Assembly: GCF_029892095.1 (NCBI RefSeq)
Contig: NZ_JARZAE010000004.1
Location: 1,054,001 to 1,118,000, forward strand
Source: Kitasatospora sp. MAP12-44
GTDB lineage: Bacteria > Actinomycetota > Actinomycetes > Streptomycetales > Streptomycetaceae
Reading direction: 5' to 3'
Length of the DNA: 64,000 bases
Below the pieces are notes generated by a model that saw only the letters and a list, made by a program, of their open reading frames with translations, was not told where the DNA came from and made no database searches. Shown one piece after another: positions 25,447 to 33,897 of the stretch; position 1 is the first letter of the stretch, and every line of letters starts with the position of its first letter. Both the position numbers and the translations under genes were made by a program.

Positions 25447-28400
25447 GCCGCACTGCCCGTGCGCTGCACCGGGATGTCCTGCGGGAGCAGCAGGCTGAGC
25501 TCGGACAGGTCGTCGATCTCCAGCCTGCTGAGCCGCCCGGCCTGCCGGGTGATCATGCTCTCCAGGGTCTGCCGGGCCGTGCGGCCGTTGCCGAACGTGC
25601 GGTCGCGCGGGAGCTCCCCGAAGAGCGTGTGCAGCGCCGCCAGCGTCTCGGGCGCGCAGACGTAACCGGCCGACTCGGCCTGCAGTCGCACGATCGTCAC
25701 CAACTCGTCGTCCGCGTAGTGCTCGAAGGCGATCTGGCGGGAGAAGCGCGAGGCCAGGCCGGGGTTGGAGGCCAGGAAGCCCTGCATCTCCTCCTCGTAC
25801 CCGGCGACGATCACCACGACCTCGTCGCGGTGGTCCTCCATCAGCTTCATCAGCGTGTCCACGGCCTCCTGGCCGAAGTCGTTGCCGCTGCCGCCGCGCG
25901 GGGTGAGGGTGTACGCCTCGTCGATGAAGAGCACGCCGCCGCGGGCCCGTTCGAAGGCCTCCTTGGTGAGCTGCGCGGTGTGGCCGACGAAGCGGCCGAC
26001 CAGGTCGGACCGGGCGGTCTCGATCAACTGGCCGCCCGGCAGCACGCCGAGCTCGGCCAGCAGCCGGCCGTAGAGCCGGGCCACCGTGGTCTTGCCGGTG
26101 CCGGGCGGGCCCGCGAAGACCAGGTGGTGGCTGATCTTGGCGGTCGGCAGGCCGGCCTCCTCGCGCCGGCGCACCTGCTTGATCAGGTTGACCAGGTCCT
26201 CCACCTGCTCCTTGGCGGCGGGCAGGCCGACCATCGAGCGCAGCTCGTCGAGCAGTTCGGTGCGGGCCGCGGCCGGCGCCTCGCCCGCCAGCTCGGCGAG
26301 CGCGGCGGCCACGGCGGCGGCGGCCTCCGCGCCGACGTCCTGCGGCATCAGCACCGCGAGGTCCGCGTCGCCCAGCTCCGCGACCTGCGCCAGCCGGGAG
26401 GCCTGCCGGTCGACCATCTCCTCGAAGACCTTGCGGGCGGCCCGGCCGTTGCCGAAGTCGGCGCCCTTGGGCATCCGTTCGAAGAGCTCGGCCAGCGCGT
26501 CGCGGGTGCCGTCGGCCAGTTCGTAGCCGTGCGCGTCGGCTGCCCGCTCCACGATGGTGGTCAGCTCGGCCGGCGCGTAGTTCTGGAACTCGACGGTGCG
26601 GCTGAAGCGCGAGGCCAGGCCCGGGTTGGAGGACAGGAAGCCCTGCATCTCCTCGGAGTAGCCGGCCACCACGACCACGATGTCGTCGCGGTGGTCCTCC
26701 ATCAGCTTGACCAGGGTGTCGATCGCCTCCCGGCCGAAGTCCGGTCCGCTGCCGCCGTTGGAGCCGGCCGACAGCGCGTACGCCTCGTCGATGAAGAGCA
26801 CGCCGCCCAGCGCCTGCATGAAGACCTCGGTGGTCTTGATCGCCGTGCCGCCGATGATCGCGGCCACCAGGTCGACCCGGGCCACCTCGGTGAGGTGGCC
26901 GCTGCGCAGCACGCCGAGTTCGGCCAGCACGGCGCCGTAGAGCCGGGCCACCGTGGTCTTGCCAGTACCGGGCGGCCCGGCGAAGATCAGGTGCCGGCTC
27001 ATCGGCAGGGCCGGCATCCCGGCCTGCTCGCGGCGCTTGGCCAGCTTGTTGAGGTTGACCAGGGTGGCCACCTGCTCCTTGACGCCCTCCAGACCGACCA
27101 GCGACTCCAGCACCGCCAGCGGGCCCTTGGGCTCCTCGACCGCGCCGGCCTGCTCGCCGCTCTGCTCCTGCCCCTCCCCCTGCTCCGAGCCCGACCCGCC
27201 CGACCCGCCGGGCTCGGCCTGCGCGGTCGCGCTGCCGTGCGCGTCGGTGCTCGCGTTCTCCGCGCTGGTCAGGTTCTCCACCGCCAGCCGGTTGCTGGGC
27301 TTCGTCTGGCGCAGCCCGGCGCCCCGGTTGCCGGTCACCGTGCAGTCGGTGATCCGGACCGCCTCGACGGACTCGATCCGGATGCCGTCCAGGGTGTTGT
27401 CCGTCAGCTCGCAGGTGTTCAGGGCGGCCCGGCTGCCGTCCGCCAGCAGCGCGCCGTGCCGGCGGCTGCCGCGCGCCAACGTGCGGGTGGCCGTCAACTC
27501 GCCACCGTGCTCGACCAGTAGGCCCTCGGCGCCGGAGTCGATCACGTCGCAGTCGCGCAGCGCGCCGATGCCCTCCGCTCCGACCGAGACGCCGGCCCCG
27601 CCCGAGCCGCGCACCGTCGTCCCGCCCAGGTAGGTGTTGCCGCCGTCGGCGATCCGCACCCCCGCCAGGCCGGCCGAGGTGATCTCGGACGCCTCCAGCC
27701 GGCCGCGCCCGTCGGCCAGCACCTCCACGCCGTGGCCGCGCGCGTCGACCACGTTGAGTCGGCGCAGCAGCGGGTTGGCCCCCTCCCGGATGCTCACCCC
27801 CGGGCCGGCCACGTCGCGGATCTCCACGCGGTCGAACTCGGCGGCGCTCTCGCCGACCAGCTCGACGCCGGCGTCGCCGCAGTCCCGGACGGCGGTGCGG
27901 GTCAGCGAGGGGCTCGCGGACTCCCCCACCCAGATGCCGGTGCCATCGGCCCCGTTCACCTCGCACTCCTCGAAGGTGCCGCGCGAGCGGCCGCCGATGT
28001 GCAGGCCGTGGCCGGTGCTGCGGGCGGTGCGGCAGCGGCGCAGCACCGGGTCGGTCCCGGCGGCCAGCACCACGGCGTGGCCCTGGGTGCCGGTGATCGT
28101 GCAGTCCTCCAGCGTCACCCGAGCCGAGGAGCTGACGTAGACGCCGACCGCGGTGTCCCGGACGGCGGTACGCAGAACGCGCGTCGAGCTGTTCTCCTCC
28201 AGTGCGACGGCCGGCTTGTCGGTCGCCGAGATCTCGCAGTCCTCGATCACCCCGCGCGCCTCGCCGTTGGCGCAGACGCCGTTGCCGCGCGCGTCGCGCA
28301 TGACGCAGTTGCGCACCACCGGGTTGGCCCGCTCGCCGATCACCACGGCGGAGGTGCCCAGGTGCTCGATCACGCAGTCCTCGATCACGCTGGCACCGGT

Positions 28401-28832
28401 GGAGGTCTCCACGATGCCCGCCCCGACCGGGTTGACCACCCGGCAGCCGCGCATCGCGAGCGCGCCCTGCTGGCGGGTCAGCACGGCCGTCCACGAGTTA
28501 CCGACCACCTCGCAGTCCTCCAGCGCCGCCTGCCCGCGCGGGACGTCGATGGCCGGCAGCTCCTCGTCCTGCCCCTGCAGCACCAGTCCGGTCAACTGCA
28601 CGGCCTCGGCGACCACTTGGACCACCGCGCCGCGCCGGGGGGAGATCCGGACGCTGCCGCGCACGTCCTCGGCGGTGATGGTCACCATCTTGGTGATCAC
28701 CAGGTTCTCCTCGTACCTGCCCGGCCGGACGCTGATCACCGCTCCGCTGCGTGCCGCCTCCAGGGCCTCCCCGATCGTGCGGTAGCCGCCGTCCCGCTGC
28801 TCCGCACAGACCGTCAGCACATGGCGCGTCAT
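25443..28832 (-). CDS. eccA: EccA-like ATPase: beta-helix plus two AAA+ domains (1129 aa)
   Basis: A T7SS-associated AAA+ ATPase of the CbxX/EccA kind. Residues 1 to about 520 form a right-handed parallel beta-helix (dozens of EDCxVxGxxxxGV repeats of about 23 residues), in place of the TPR domain of mycobacterial EccA. A Gly/Glu/Gln-rich linker follows. Two AAA+ domains come next, each with AGPPGTGKTTVARLYG (near 617 and 907) and GGVLFIDEAY (Walker B), with sensor sequences such as NPGLASRFSR. EccA is thought to act on ESX substrates in the cytosol. ATG 28832 follows GAAGGGGAA. It overlaps the mycosin by ATGA, so the two are translationally coupled. Confidence 0.88.
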   Translation of the reverse strand: MTRHVLTVCAEQRDGGYRTIGEALEAARSGAVISVRPGRYEENLVITKMVTITAEDVRGSVRISPRRGAVVQVVAEAVQLTGLVLQGQDEELPAIDVPRGQAALEDCEVVGNSWTAVLTRQQGALAMRGCRVVNPVGAGIVETSTGASVIEDCVIEHLGTSAVVIGERANPVVRNCVMRDARGNGVCANGEARGVIEDCEISATDKPAVALEENSSTRVLRTAVRDTAVGVYVSSSARVTLEDCTITGTQGHAVVLAAGTDPVLRRCRTARSTGHGLHIGGRSRGTFEECEVNGADGTGIWVGESASPSLTRTAVRDCGDAGVELVGESAAEFDRVEIRDVAGPGVSIREGANPLLRRLNVVDARGHGVEVLADGRGRLEASEITSAGLAGVRIADGGNTYLGGTTVRGSGGAGVSVGAEGIGALRDCDVIDSGAEGLLVEHGGELTATRTLARGSRRHGALLADGSRAALNTCELTDNTLDGIRIESVEAVRITDCTVTGNRGAGLRQTKPSNRLAVENLTSAENASTDAHGSATAQAEPGGSGGSGSEQGEGQEQSGEQAGAVEEPKGPLAVLESLVGLEGVKEQVATLVNLNKLAKRREQAGMPALPMSRHLIFAGPPGTGKTTVARLYGAVLAELGVLRSGHLTEVARVDLVAAIIGGTAIKTTEVFMQALGGVLFIDEAYALSAGSNGGSGPDFGREAIDTLVKLMEDHRDDIVVVVAGYSEEMQGFLSSNPGLASRFSRTVEFQNYAPAELTTIVERAADAHGYELADGTRDALAELFERMPKGADFGNGRAARKVFEEMVDRQASRLAQVAELGDADLAVLMPQDVGAEAAAAVAAALAELAGEAPAAARTELLDELRSMVGLPAAKEQVEDLVNLIKQVRRREEAGLPTAKISHHLVFAGPPGTGKTTVARLYGRLLAELGVLPGGQLIETARSDLVGRFVGHTAQLTKEAFERARGGVLFIDEAYTLTPRGGSGNDFGQEAVDTLMKLMEDHRDEVVVIVAGYEEEMQGFLASNPGLASRFSRQIAFEHYADDELVTIVRLQAESAGYVCAPETLAALHTLFGELPRDRTFGNGRTARQTLESMITRQAGRLSRLEIDDLSELSLLLPQDIPVQRTGSAA

Positions 28833-28857
28833 GCTCGTTGTTCCCCTTCGTCGGTGG

Positions 28858-28912
28858 TGATCAGCTGATCAGGGTGTTCCGGGTGGTGATCAGGTGTTCC
28901 GGGTGGTGATCG
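28858..28912. promoter_or_regulatory. Palindrome and tandem repeat upstream of the EccA-like gene
   Basis: TGATCAGCTGATCA (28858-28871) is a perfect 14-bp palindrome. It is followed by two direct 20-bp copies of GGTGTTCCGGGTGGTGATCR (28873-28892, 28893-28912). Together they fill the gap between the golvesin-like gene stop and the ATPase start, and are a candidate operator or repeat array. Confidence 0.45.
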
Positions 28913-28913
28913 G

Positions 28914-30347
28914 TCAGCCCGTGCAGTTCGCCCGGACGGCGGAGGCCGCGTCATGGGCGTAGGTCTTGGCGGTGTCCGTCCAGTCCTGCCCGCGGTCGTG
29001 CATGGTCACGGCGATCTTGCCGTTGCTCACCGGGAACGTCCCGGCGCTGACCCAGGAGCCGCGGTTGCCCACCTGGTTGACGTTGAACGAACCGGCGGAG
29101 CCGCTGCCGTTCTGCACGGTGTAGTAGGCCGGGGCCCCGCCGACGGCCTTGATGTCGCCGTCGTCCGGAACGTAGACCGAGATCGTGCAACTGCCGCTGC
29201 TGACCGACCCGGTGTTGAAGGTCCAGACCACCGAGTTGCCGGCGTCCTTGTTGGCCGCGCCGGACATCGGCATCGAGGTGAAGTTGCCGTTGCAGCCGCT
29301 GCCCGCGTAGCCGCCACCGGAGTTGACCACCCAGCCGGCCTGGCCCTGGTCGAACCAGCCGTTCTGCTGGAAGGTGGTGCCGGCGTTGCTGCAGAACGGA
29401 CCGGCCACGCCCGCGTAGCTGGGCGCCGCCGGGGGCGCGGCCTTGGCCGCCGCGGCCGGCGGGGCGGGCTGCTGGGGCGCGGGCTGCTGCGGCTGGGCGG
29501 GCGGCTGGGGCTGGGTCTGCGGTTGGCCCGGCTGCTGCGGCTGGGCGGCCCCGCCCGATCCGCCACCGTGGGACGACCCGACCGGCGCTCCCGCTCCGGA
29601 CCCCGTGCCGGCACCGGCGCCGGCCCCGGCAAGCGCTGCTGCGCCCGCCACGCCGCCGGTGCCGCCACCGCCCGTCGTGCCGCCGTCCGCTCCGCCGGTG
29701 CCGCCCTGCGGCGGCTGGCCCGGCTGGCCCGGCTGACCCGGCGCCTGCGGGCCGGGGCCGATGTCACCGTGCGCGTCGGCCTTCGGGACGAATCCGTCGC
29801 CGCCGCCGCTCTGCTGCGTGTAGCCGGCCGGCCCCGAGCCCAGCGGGCCGCCGTGCGAGCCGCCCCCGCCGAGGTGGGAGAGGATCAGCGGCAGGCCGAT
29901 CAGGACGACACCGGCGGTCGCCGCGGCGGCGATCATCGGCTTGGAGATCCGGCCGGGCCGGGAGGACGTGCCGCCCTGGCCGGCGGCCGCGGTGGCCTTG
30001 GACGCCGGGGTGGTGGCCAGCAGCCCGGTGGCTGCGGCAAGCGCGGCGGTGTCGCCACCGTCGGCGGCGCCACCATCGGCGGCGCTGTCCGGTTCGGCCT
30101 CGGGCTCGTGCTCGGCCTCGGGCTTGGGCTCGTGCTCGGCCGAGGGCTCAGCCTCGGATCCGATCGCGGGTGCCCGGCTCTCGCGCGCGGCAGGTGCCTT
30201 CGCCACCGGTGCGGCCGGCGCCTCCTCGGCGGTCGGCGGCTCCAACTCCTCCACCGCCCAGGCAACCGCGGGCAGCTGGTACCCGCCGGCCTCCGGCTCG
30301 CCCGCTCCGCCAGATCGCCCGTTCTTTCCGTGCCGGTCCTTGCCCAC
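28914..30347 (-). CDS. T7SS-associated membrane protein with golvesin/Xly-like C-terminal domain (477 aa)
   Basis: The N-terminal about 135 residues are cytosolic, Glu/Pro/Ala-rich and low-complexity. One membrane helix follows (PMIAAAATAGVVLIGLPLIL, about 136-156), then a long Gly/Pro/Gln linker. The C-terminal about 150 residues form a beta-sandwich resembling the golvesin/Xly carbohydrate-binding-like domain, with CTISVYVPDD, APAYYTVQNG, NRGSWVSAGTFPV and AASAVRANC. Two or more cysteines probably pair outside the cell. It could anchor or present T7SS products at the wall. The start is probably GTG 30347 (AGGGGA upstream), since the longer frame to 30431 has no good site. Upstream of the EccA-like gene, same strand. 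Confidence 0.75.
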   Translation of the reverse strand: MGKDRHGKNGRSGGAGEPEAGGYQLPAVAWAVEELEPPTAEEAPAAPVAKAPAARESRAPAIGSEAEPSAEHEPKPEAEHEPEAEPDSAADGGAADGGDTAALAAATGLLATTPASKATAAAGQGGTSSRPGRISKPMIAAAATAGVVLIGLPLILSHLGGGGSHGGPLGSGPAGYTQQSGGGDGFVPKADAHGDIGPGPQAPGQPGQPGQPPQGGTGGADGGTTGGGGTGGVAGAAALAGAGAGAGTGSGAGAPVGSSHGGGSGGAAQPQQPGQPQTQPQPPAQPQQPAPQQPAPPAAAAKAAPPAAPSYAGVAGPFCSNAGTTFQQNGWFDQGQAGWVVNSGGGYAGSGCNGNFTSMPMSGAANKDAGNSVVWTFNTGSVSSGSCTISVYVPDDGDIKAVGGAPAYYTVQNGSGSAGSFNVNQVGNRGSWVSAGTFPVSNGKIAVTMHDRGQDWTDTAKTYAHDAASAVRANCTG

Positions 30348-30486
30348 CTTGGTCCCCTGGCCCTTCGACGACTGTCCACCACGGAACACGCCCGGCCGGA
30401 CCCCACCGGGCCGGTCGACGAACGCATCCACCCGGTGTGACGGGCGGCGCGGGCCCCGGGGTTCACCGGGGCGCGAGCGGAGTCAG

Positions 30487-30948
30487 TCAGAGCGTTTCGT
30501 CGGAGCCGCCGAGGGTCCAGACCGGCTCGGCCTCCTCCTCCGGCGGCGGCGTGAGGATGAAGGCCACCGCGCGCTCCAGCACGTCCGCGTCCGCGTCGGC
30601 GCTCGGGCCGACGCCCGCGCGTACCCGCTGCCGGAGGTGCGCCAGCAGGCCCGGCTCGGGGGCGAGCCCGTACTCCTCCAGGTAGTAGGTGATGGTGTCC
30701 GTCCAGATCCAGACCCCGTCGGTGCGGTAGCTCATCGGCACCCGGCCCAGGCGCGACGGCTCCAGGACGTCGTCCATCAGCATCGGGGTCATCAGCACGG
30801 CCGGCCCGGCCCGCAGGTAGTCGAGCAGGGCGGTCCGCTCGGCCGGGTCGGTGATGCGCGGGTGGTCCGCGGCGAAGCCCGGGCCCGTCACCGGGTCCAC
30901 GGTGTCGAACACCGCGGCGAGCTCGAATCCGTGTTCCGCCTGGGCCAT
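30487..30948 (-). CDS. Hypothetical T7SS-locus protein (153 aa)
   Basis: I do not recognise a family. It is a small acidic protein with FELAAVFDTVDPVTG near the N terminus, a conserved-looking core (RTDGVWIWTDTITYYLEEYGLAPEPGLLAHL), and a Glu-rich C-terminal region. It has no signal or membrane segment. The core is similar in style to the small cytosolic proteins found beside actinobacterial toxin/immunity and T7SS genes, so it could be a chaperone or an immunity-type protein, though this is a guess. It heads the group that continues with the golvesin-like protein, EccA-like ATPase and mycosin. Confidence 0.65.
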   Translation of the reverse strand: MAQAEHGFELAAVFDTVDPVTGPGFAADHPRITDPAERTALLDYLRAGPAVLMTPMLMDDVLEPSRLGRVPMSYRTDGVWIWTDTITYYLEEYGLAPEPGLLAHLRQRVRAGVGPSADADADVLERAVAFILTPPPEEEAEPVWTLGGSDETL

Positions 30949-31099
30949 CGCGCACTCCTGTCGTTCCCCGCCCCACTCGTCCGCTGGGGCGTCCTCACAC
31001 AGCCAGAACGGGCCGGACCCGCCCCGGCGTTCACCTGGCGGGCCGGCACCGCCGGGAAAAGATCCGGCGTCAACTGCCCTGCTCCCCTACGCTGACCGC

Positions 31100-32437
31100 A
31101 TGTCAGCCACGCCAGCCGCATCGACCGGCGACCTCCAGCGCATCGCGGCGTTCCGCGCGTCATTCGCCCGGCGGCAGGCGGCCGAGACGGTCGAGGTCCC
31201 GGGCGGCGTGCTGGTACTTGACCCGGCGTACGAGGCGTCGCACGAGCACAACCAGGTGGTCATCACGTCCATGCCGTCGCCGGCCGGCCTGCGCGAGCTC
31301 CCCGCGCTCGCCGATGCCGGCCTCGGCCACCTGCGACACCGCCGGATCTCGGTCCTCGACGACGCCGTGGCCACCGCCTGCGCACCCGCCCTCACGGCGG
31401 CGGGTTACGAGCACGACGTGGAGCTGGTGATGACGGGTCCTGCGCTCACGCATCCCACCGTGCCGCCAGTCGCGCACCCAGCCGTGCACCCGGCGGCCGC
31501 GCACCCCGTCAGCCTCGCCGAGCTGCGGCCCGCCGTCCTCGGCCAGTTGCGCCGCTGGATGCCGCAGGCCCCCGACGCCGTACTCCGACAGCTCGCCGAT
31601 CGCCGGGCGGCTCGGCTGCACGGCGCGGACCAGGTCCGCTTCCTCGCCGTCCGCGATGAGGAGGGCGTCATCGCCAGCTGGGCCGACCTCTACCTCGACC
31701 CGGAGGACGGGATCGGCCAGCTCGAAGAGGTCGTCACCAGCGACACCCACACCCGCCGCGGCTACGCGGACGCACTGCTCACCGCCGCCCGCCGGGACAT
31801 CGCCGACCACGGCCTGCTCTTCCTGGTCGCCGACGCCGACGACTGGCCCCGCCACTGGTACGCCCGTCGCGGCTTCACCGCCATCGGCCGCTCCCATGTC
31901 TTCACCAGGACGACGAACTCGCCGACCGCGCCGGAACTTCCCGCCCGCGCGCCGTCACTGGTCGAGCTCGACCTGACGCACGAGGCGACCGCGCTCGCGG
32001 TGCACCGGGTCGGGCGGCGCGCGTACGCCGTCGAGGCAGAGCTGATCGGCTTCGACGACATCCCCGCCCTGCGCGAGAGCCTGCCGGAACTGCGCTCCGG
32101 CGCAGGGCGGTTGCGCTGGCTCGGCGCGAGGACGCCGGAAGGCCGGCTGGTCGCCTTCGTCGCCTGGCAGCAGCTCGCGGGCGAGCGGGCCGGCGACATC
32201 GACATCGACCGGGTCTGCGTCGATCCCGACTGGTTCCGCCGCGGCCTGGCCTCCCGCCTGCTGCGCCACCTGCTGACCGAACTGGCCCCCGACGGCGACG
32301 CCCTGGTCAGCACCGGCGCCGACAACCTCCCGGCCGTAACGCTCTACAAAGGTCTGGGCTTCTCCCCCACCGCTGTCGTGGAACCCGTCCCCGGCCTGCG
32401 GCTGGCCCGGTTCCGCCTCACCCGGGCCGACCGTTGA
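31100..32437 (+). CDS. Tandem GNAT-family acetyltransferase (445 aa)
   Basis: Two acetyltransferase folds. The first (about residues 130-270) carries EEVVTSDTHTRRGYADALLTAARR and WYARRGFTAIGRSHVF. The second (about 290-445) carries DRVCVDPDWFRRGLASRLLRHLL and NLPAVTLYKGLGFSP, both acetyl-CoA-binding motif A types. The N-terminal about 120 residues are a helical extension. The substrate is unknown. Plus-strand, so not part of the T7SS operons on either side. Its stop overlaps the HAD gene's start. Confidence 0.85.
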   Translation: MSATPAASTGDLQRIAAFRASFARRQAAETVEVPGGVLVLDPAYEASHEHNQVVITSMPSPAGLRELPALADAGLGHLRHRRISVLDDAVATACAPALTAAGYEHDVELVMTGPALTHPTVPPVAHPAVHPAAAHPVSLAELRPAVLGQLRRWMPQAPDAVLRQLADRRAARLHGADQVRFLAVRDEEGVIASWADLYLDPEDGIGQLEEVVTSDTHTRRGYADALLTAARRDIADHGLLFLVADADDWPRHWYARRGFTAIGRSHVFTRTTNSPTAPELPARAPSLVELDLTHEATALAVHRVGRRAYAVEAELIGFDDIPALRESLPELRSGAGRLRWLGARTPEGRLVAFVAWQQLAGERAGDIDIDRVCVDPDWFRRGLASRLLRHLLTELAPDGDALVSTGADNLPAVTLYKGLGFSPTAVVEPVPGLRLARFRLTRADR

Positions 32438-33123
32438 CGGCCGGGCCGGTGGAACGTCTCGCACTCTTCGATCTGGACAACACGCTCGCCGACCGCAGCG
32501 CCGCGTTCGCCCGCTGGGCAACGGAGTTCGCCTCCCGGCACGGGCTCGACCCCGGCGCGGTGTGCTGGCTGACCGCACTCGACGCGGACGGCCTGCGGCC
32601 CAAGGGCGAGTTCTTCACCGCCGTACGGGCCCGCTTCGGCCTGGCCGCCTCCGTCGAGGTGTTGTGGGCGCAGTACCGGCGCCGGCACGCGGAGTTGATG
32701 CGCTGCGAGCCGGCGGTCCTGGCGGCGCTGGCGCGGCTGCGGGCGGCGCGCTGGCGGGTCGGCGTGGTGACCAACGGGAACCACGAGATGCAGCTCGGCG
32801 CCCTGCGGCACACCGGGCTGCCCCCGCTGCTGGACGGCTGGTGCATCTCGCAGGCCGAGGGCCTGCGCAAGCCCGACCCGCGGATCTTCGCCCTGGCGGC
32901 CGAGCGCTGCGGCTTCGGCGCCGGTCGGCCGCCGCGCGCCGGGTGGATGGTCGGGGACAGCATCACCGCGGATGTGGGTGGGGGCCGGGCAGCGGGCCTG
33001 CGGACCGTCTGGATCCGCCGCGACCGCCCGTGGCCCGCCACCGAGGCTCCCCCTGACCACACGGTCGACCAGGTCACCGAGGCCGTCGCCCTCCTGCTCC
33101 GGGAGTCCGGCTCGCCCTCTTGA
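32434..33123 (+). CDS. HAD-superfamily hydrolase (229 aa)
   Basis: A phosphatase-like haloacid dehalogenase family member. Motif I is FDLDNTLAD, with nucleophile Asp and acid/base Asp. Motif II is VVTNGN, the Lys of motif III is in GLRKPDPRIF, and motif IV is WMVGDSITADVGGG. The cap is the C1 helical type between motifs I and II. The substrate is unknown. The start could be TTG 32434 (overlapping the upstream TGA) or GTG 32449; I give the longer one. Coupled to the tandem GNAT gene. Confidence 0.9.
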   Translation: MTAGPVERLALFDLDNTLADRSAAFARWATEFASRHGLDPGAVCWLTALDADGLRPKGEFFTAVRARFGLAASVEVLWAQYRRRHAELMRCEPAVLAALARLRAARWRVGVVTNGNHEMQLGALRHTGLPPLLDGWCISQAEGLRKPDPRIFALAAERCGFGAGRPPRAGWMVGDSITADVGGGRAAGLRTVWIRRDRPWPATEAPPDHTVDQVTEAVALLLRESGSPS

Positions 33124-33131
33124 GGACCTGC

Positions 33132-33854
33132 TCAGCCGCGCCGCAGCACGCAGTCGCCGCACAGCGCCCCGGCGCCGCCGGGTGCGGCGCGGTAGATGAG
33201 GCAGCAGCTGCGGCGGCGGAACGGGCCGCCGTCGCCCACCCCCGTGCAGGTGTCGCGCAGTTGCGGCTGCGCCAGCACGAGCCCGGCCAGCAGGCGGGCC
33301 CGACCGGCCAGCTGCGGGCGGGAGTTGGCGAGGGCGACCGCAGCCCCGTGCACGGCGGAGGCCACGTTGCCCCATAGGATCTGCGGGGACGGGCAGAGCG
33401 GCAGGGTGGCCTCCACCATGGCACGGCACGGGCCGTCGAGCAGCTCGACGCCCAGCGCGGCCGCGAGTTCGGCCGGGTCGGCCACCGGGACCAGGGTGCG
33501 ACGCGGCAGCGAGAGCGGGAACATGCCCCCGGGGACCGGCTGCCACCTGGCCTCCCGCAGGTCGAGCGGCAGCACCGCGCCGTAGCGGGTGGCCACCGCC
33601 AGAGCTGGCGAGGCCAGTCGGGCGGTCAGCCCCAGGTGCATCACCGAAGCGGCCACCCGCAGTTCCACGCTCTCGACCGGCCGCCCGCCCGCGAGATGAC
33701 CGCGCACGTCGGCGGCCCGCCCCGCCAACACGGCCGGGTCGTCGACCAGTTCGGCCATCTCCCGCCAGGGCGCCCGGGCGGGCCCGTCGCCCTCGTGCAC
33801 CTCGAAGGCGAAGAACGGCCCGAGCGCCGCGATCTCGTTCACTCCACTCACCAT
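33132..33854 (-). CDS. FhuF-like (2Fe-2S) protein, possible ferric-siderophore reductase (240 aa)
   Basis: The C terminus has the FhuF-type iron-sulfur ligands: RRRSCCLIYR and, 13 residues on, LCGDCVLRR (C-C-x(n)-C-x2-C). The N-terminal region is the helical, poorly conserved part of that family. Such proteins reduce Fe(III)-siderophores in the cytosol to release iron. It is the first gene downstream of the giant T7SS gene on the same strand, 43 bp after its stop. That is where an immunity gene would be expected, but its motifs argue for a redox protein. ATG 33854 chosen as the start of the conserved part. Confidence 0.8.
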   Translation of the reverse strand: MVSGVNEIAALGPFFAFEVHEGDGPARAPWREMAELVDDPAVLAGRAADVRGHLAGGRPVESVELRVAASVMHLGLTARLASPALAVATRYGAVLPLDLREARWQPVPGGMFPLSLPRRTLVPVADPAELAAALGVELLDGPCRAMVEATLPLCPSPQILWGNVASAVHGAAVALANSRPQLAGRARLLAGLVLAQPQLRDTCTGVGDGGPFRRRSCCLIYRAAPGGAGALCGDCVLRRG

Positions 33855-33897
33855 GCCGCGATCTTCGCAGGCTCCCCGCCGCGACGGACTGGTCCGG

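Noticed and set aside
24004..28494. One continuous minus-strand frame joining the mycosin and the ATPase region
   Set aside because: Upstream of 25446 this frame reads Arg/Gly/Ala-rich nonsense, while a different frame gives an intact EccA-like ATPase ending at 25443. The mycosin starts at 25446 with an ATGA overlap.
33132..33854. FhuF-like gene as the immunity gene of the giant toxin
   Set aside because: Its position fits, but the CC...CxxC iron-sulfur ligands and family layout point to a redox role, so I did not assign immunity.
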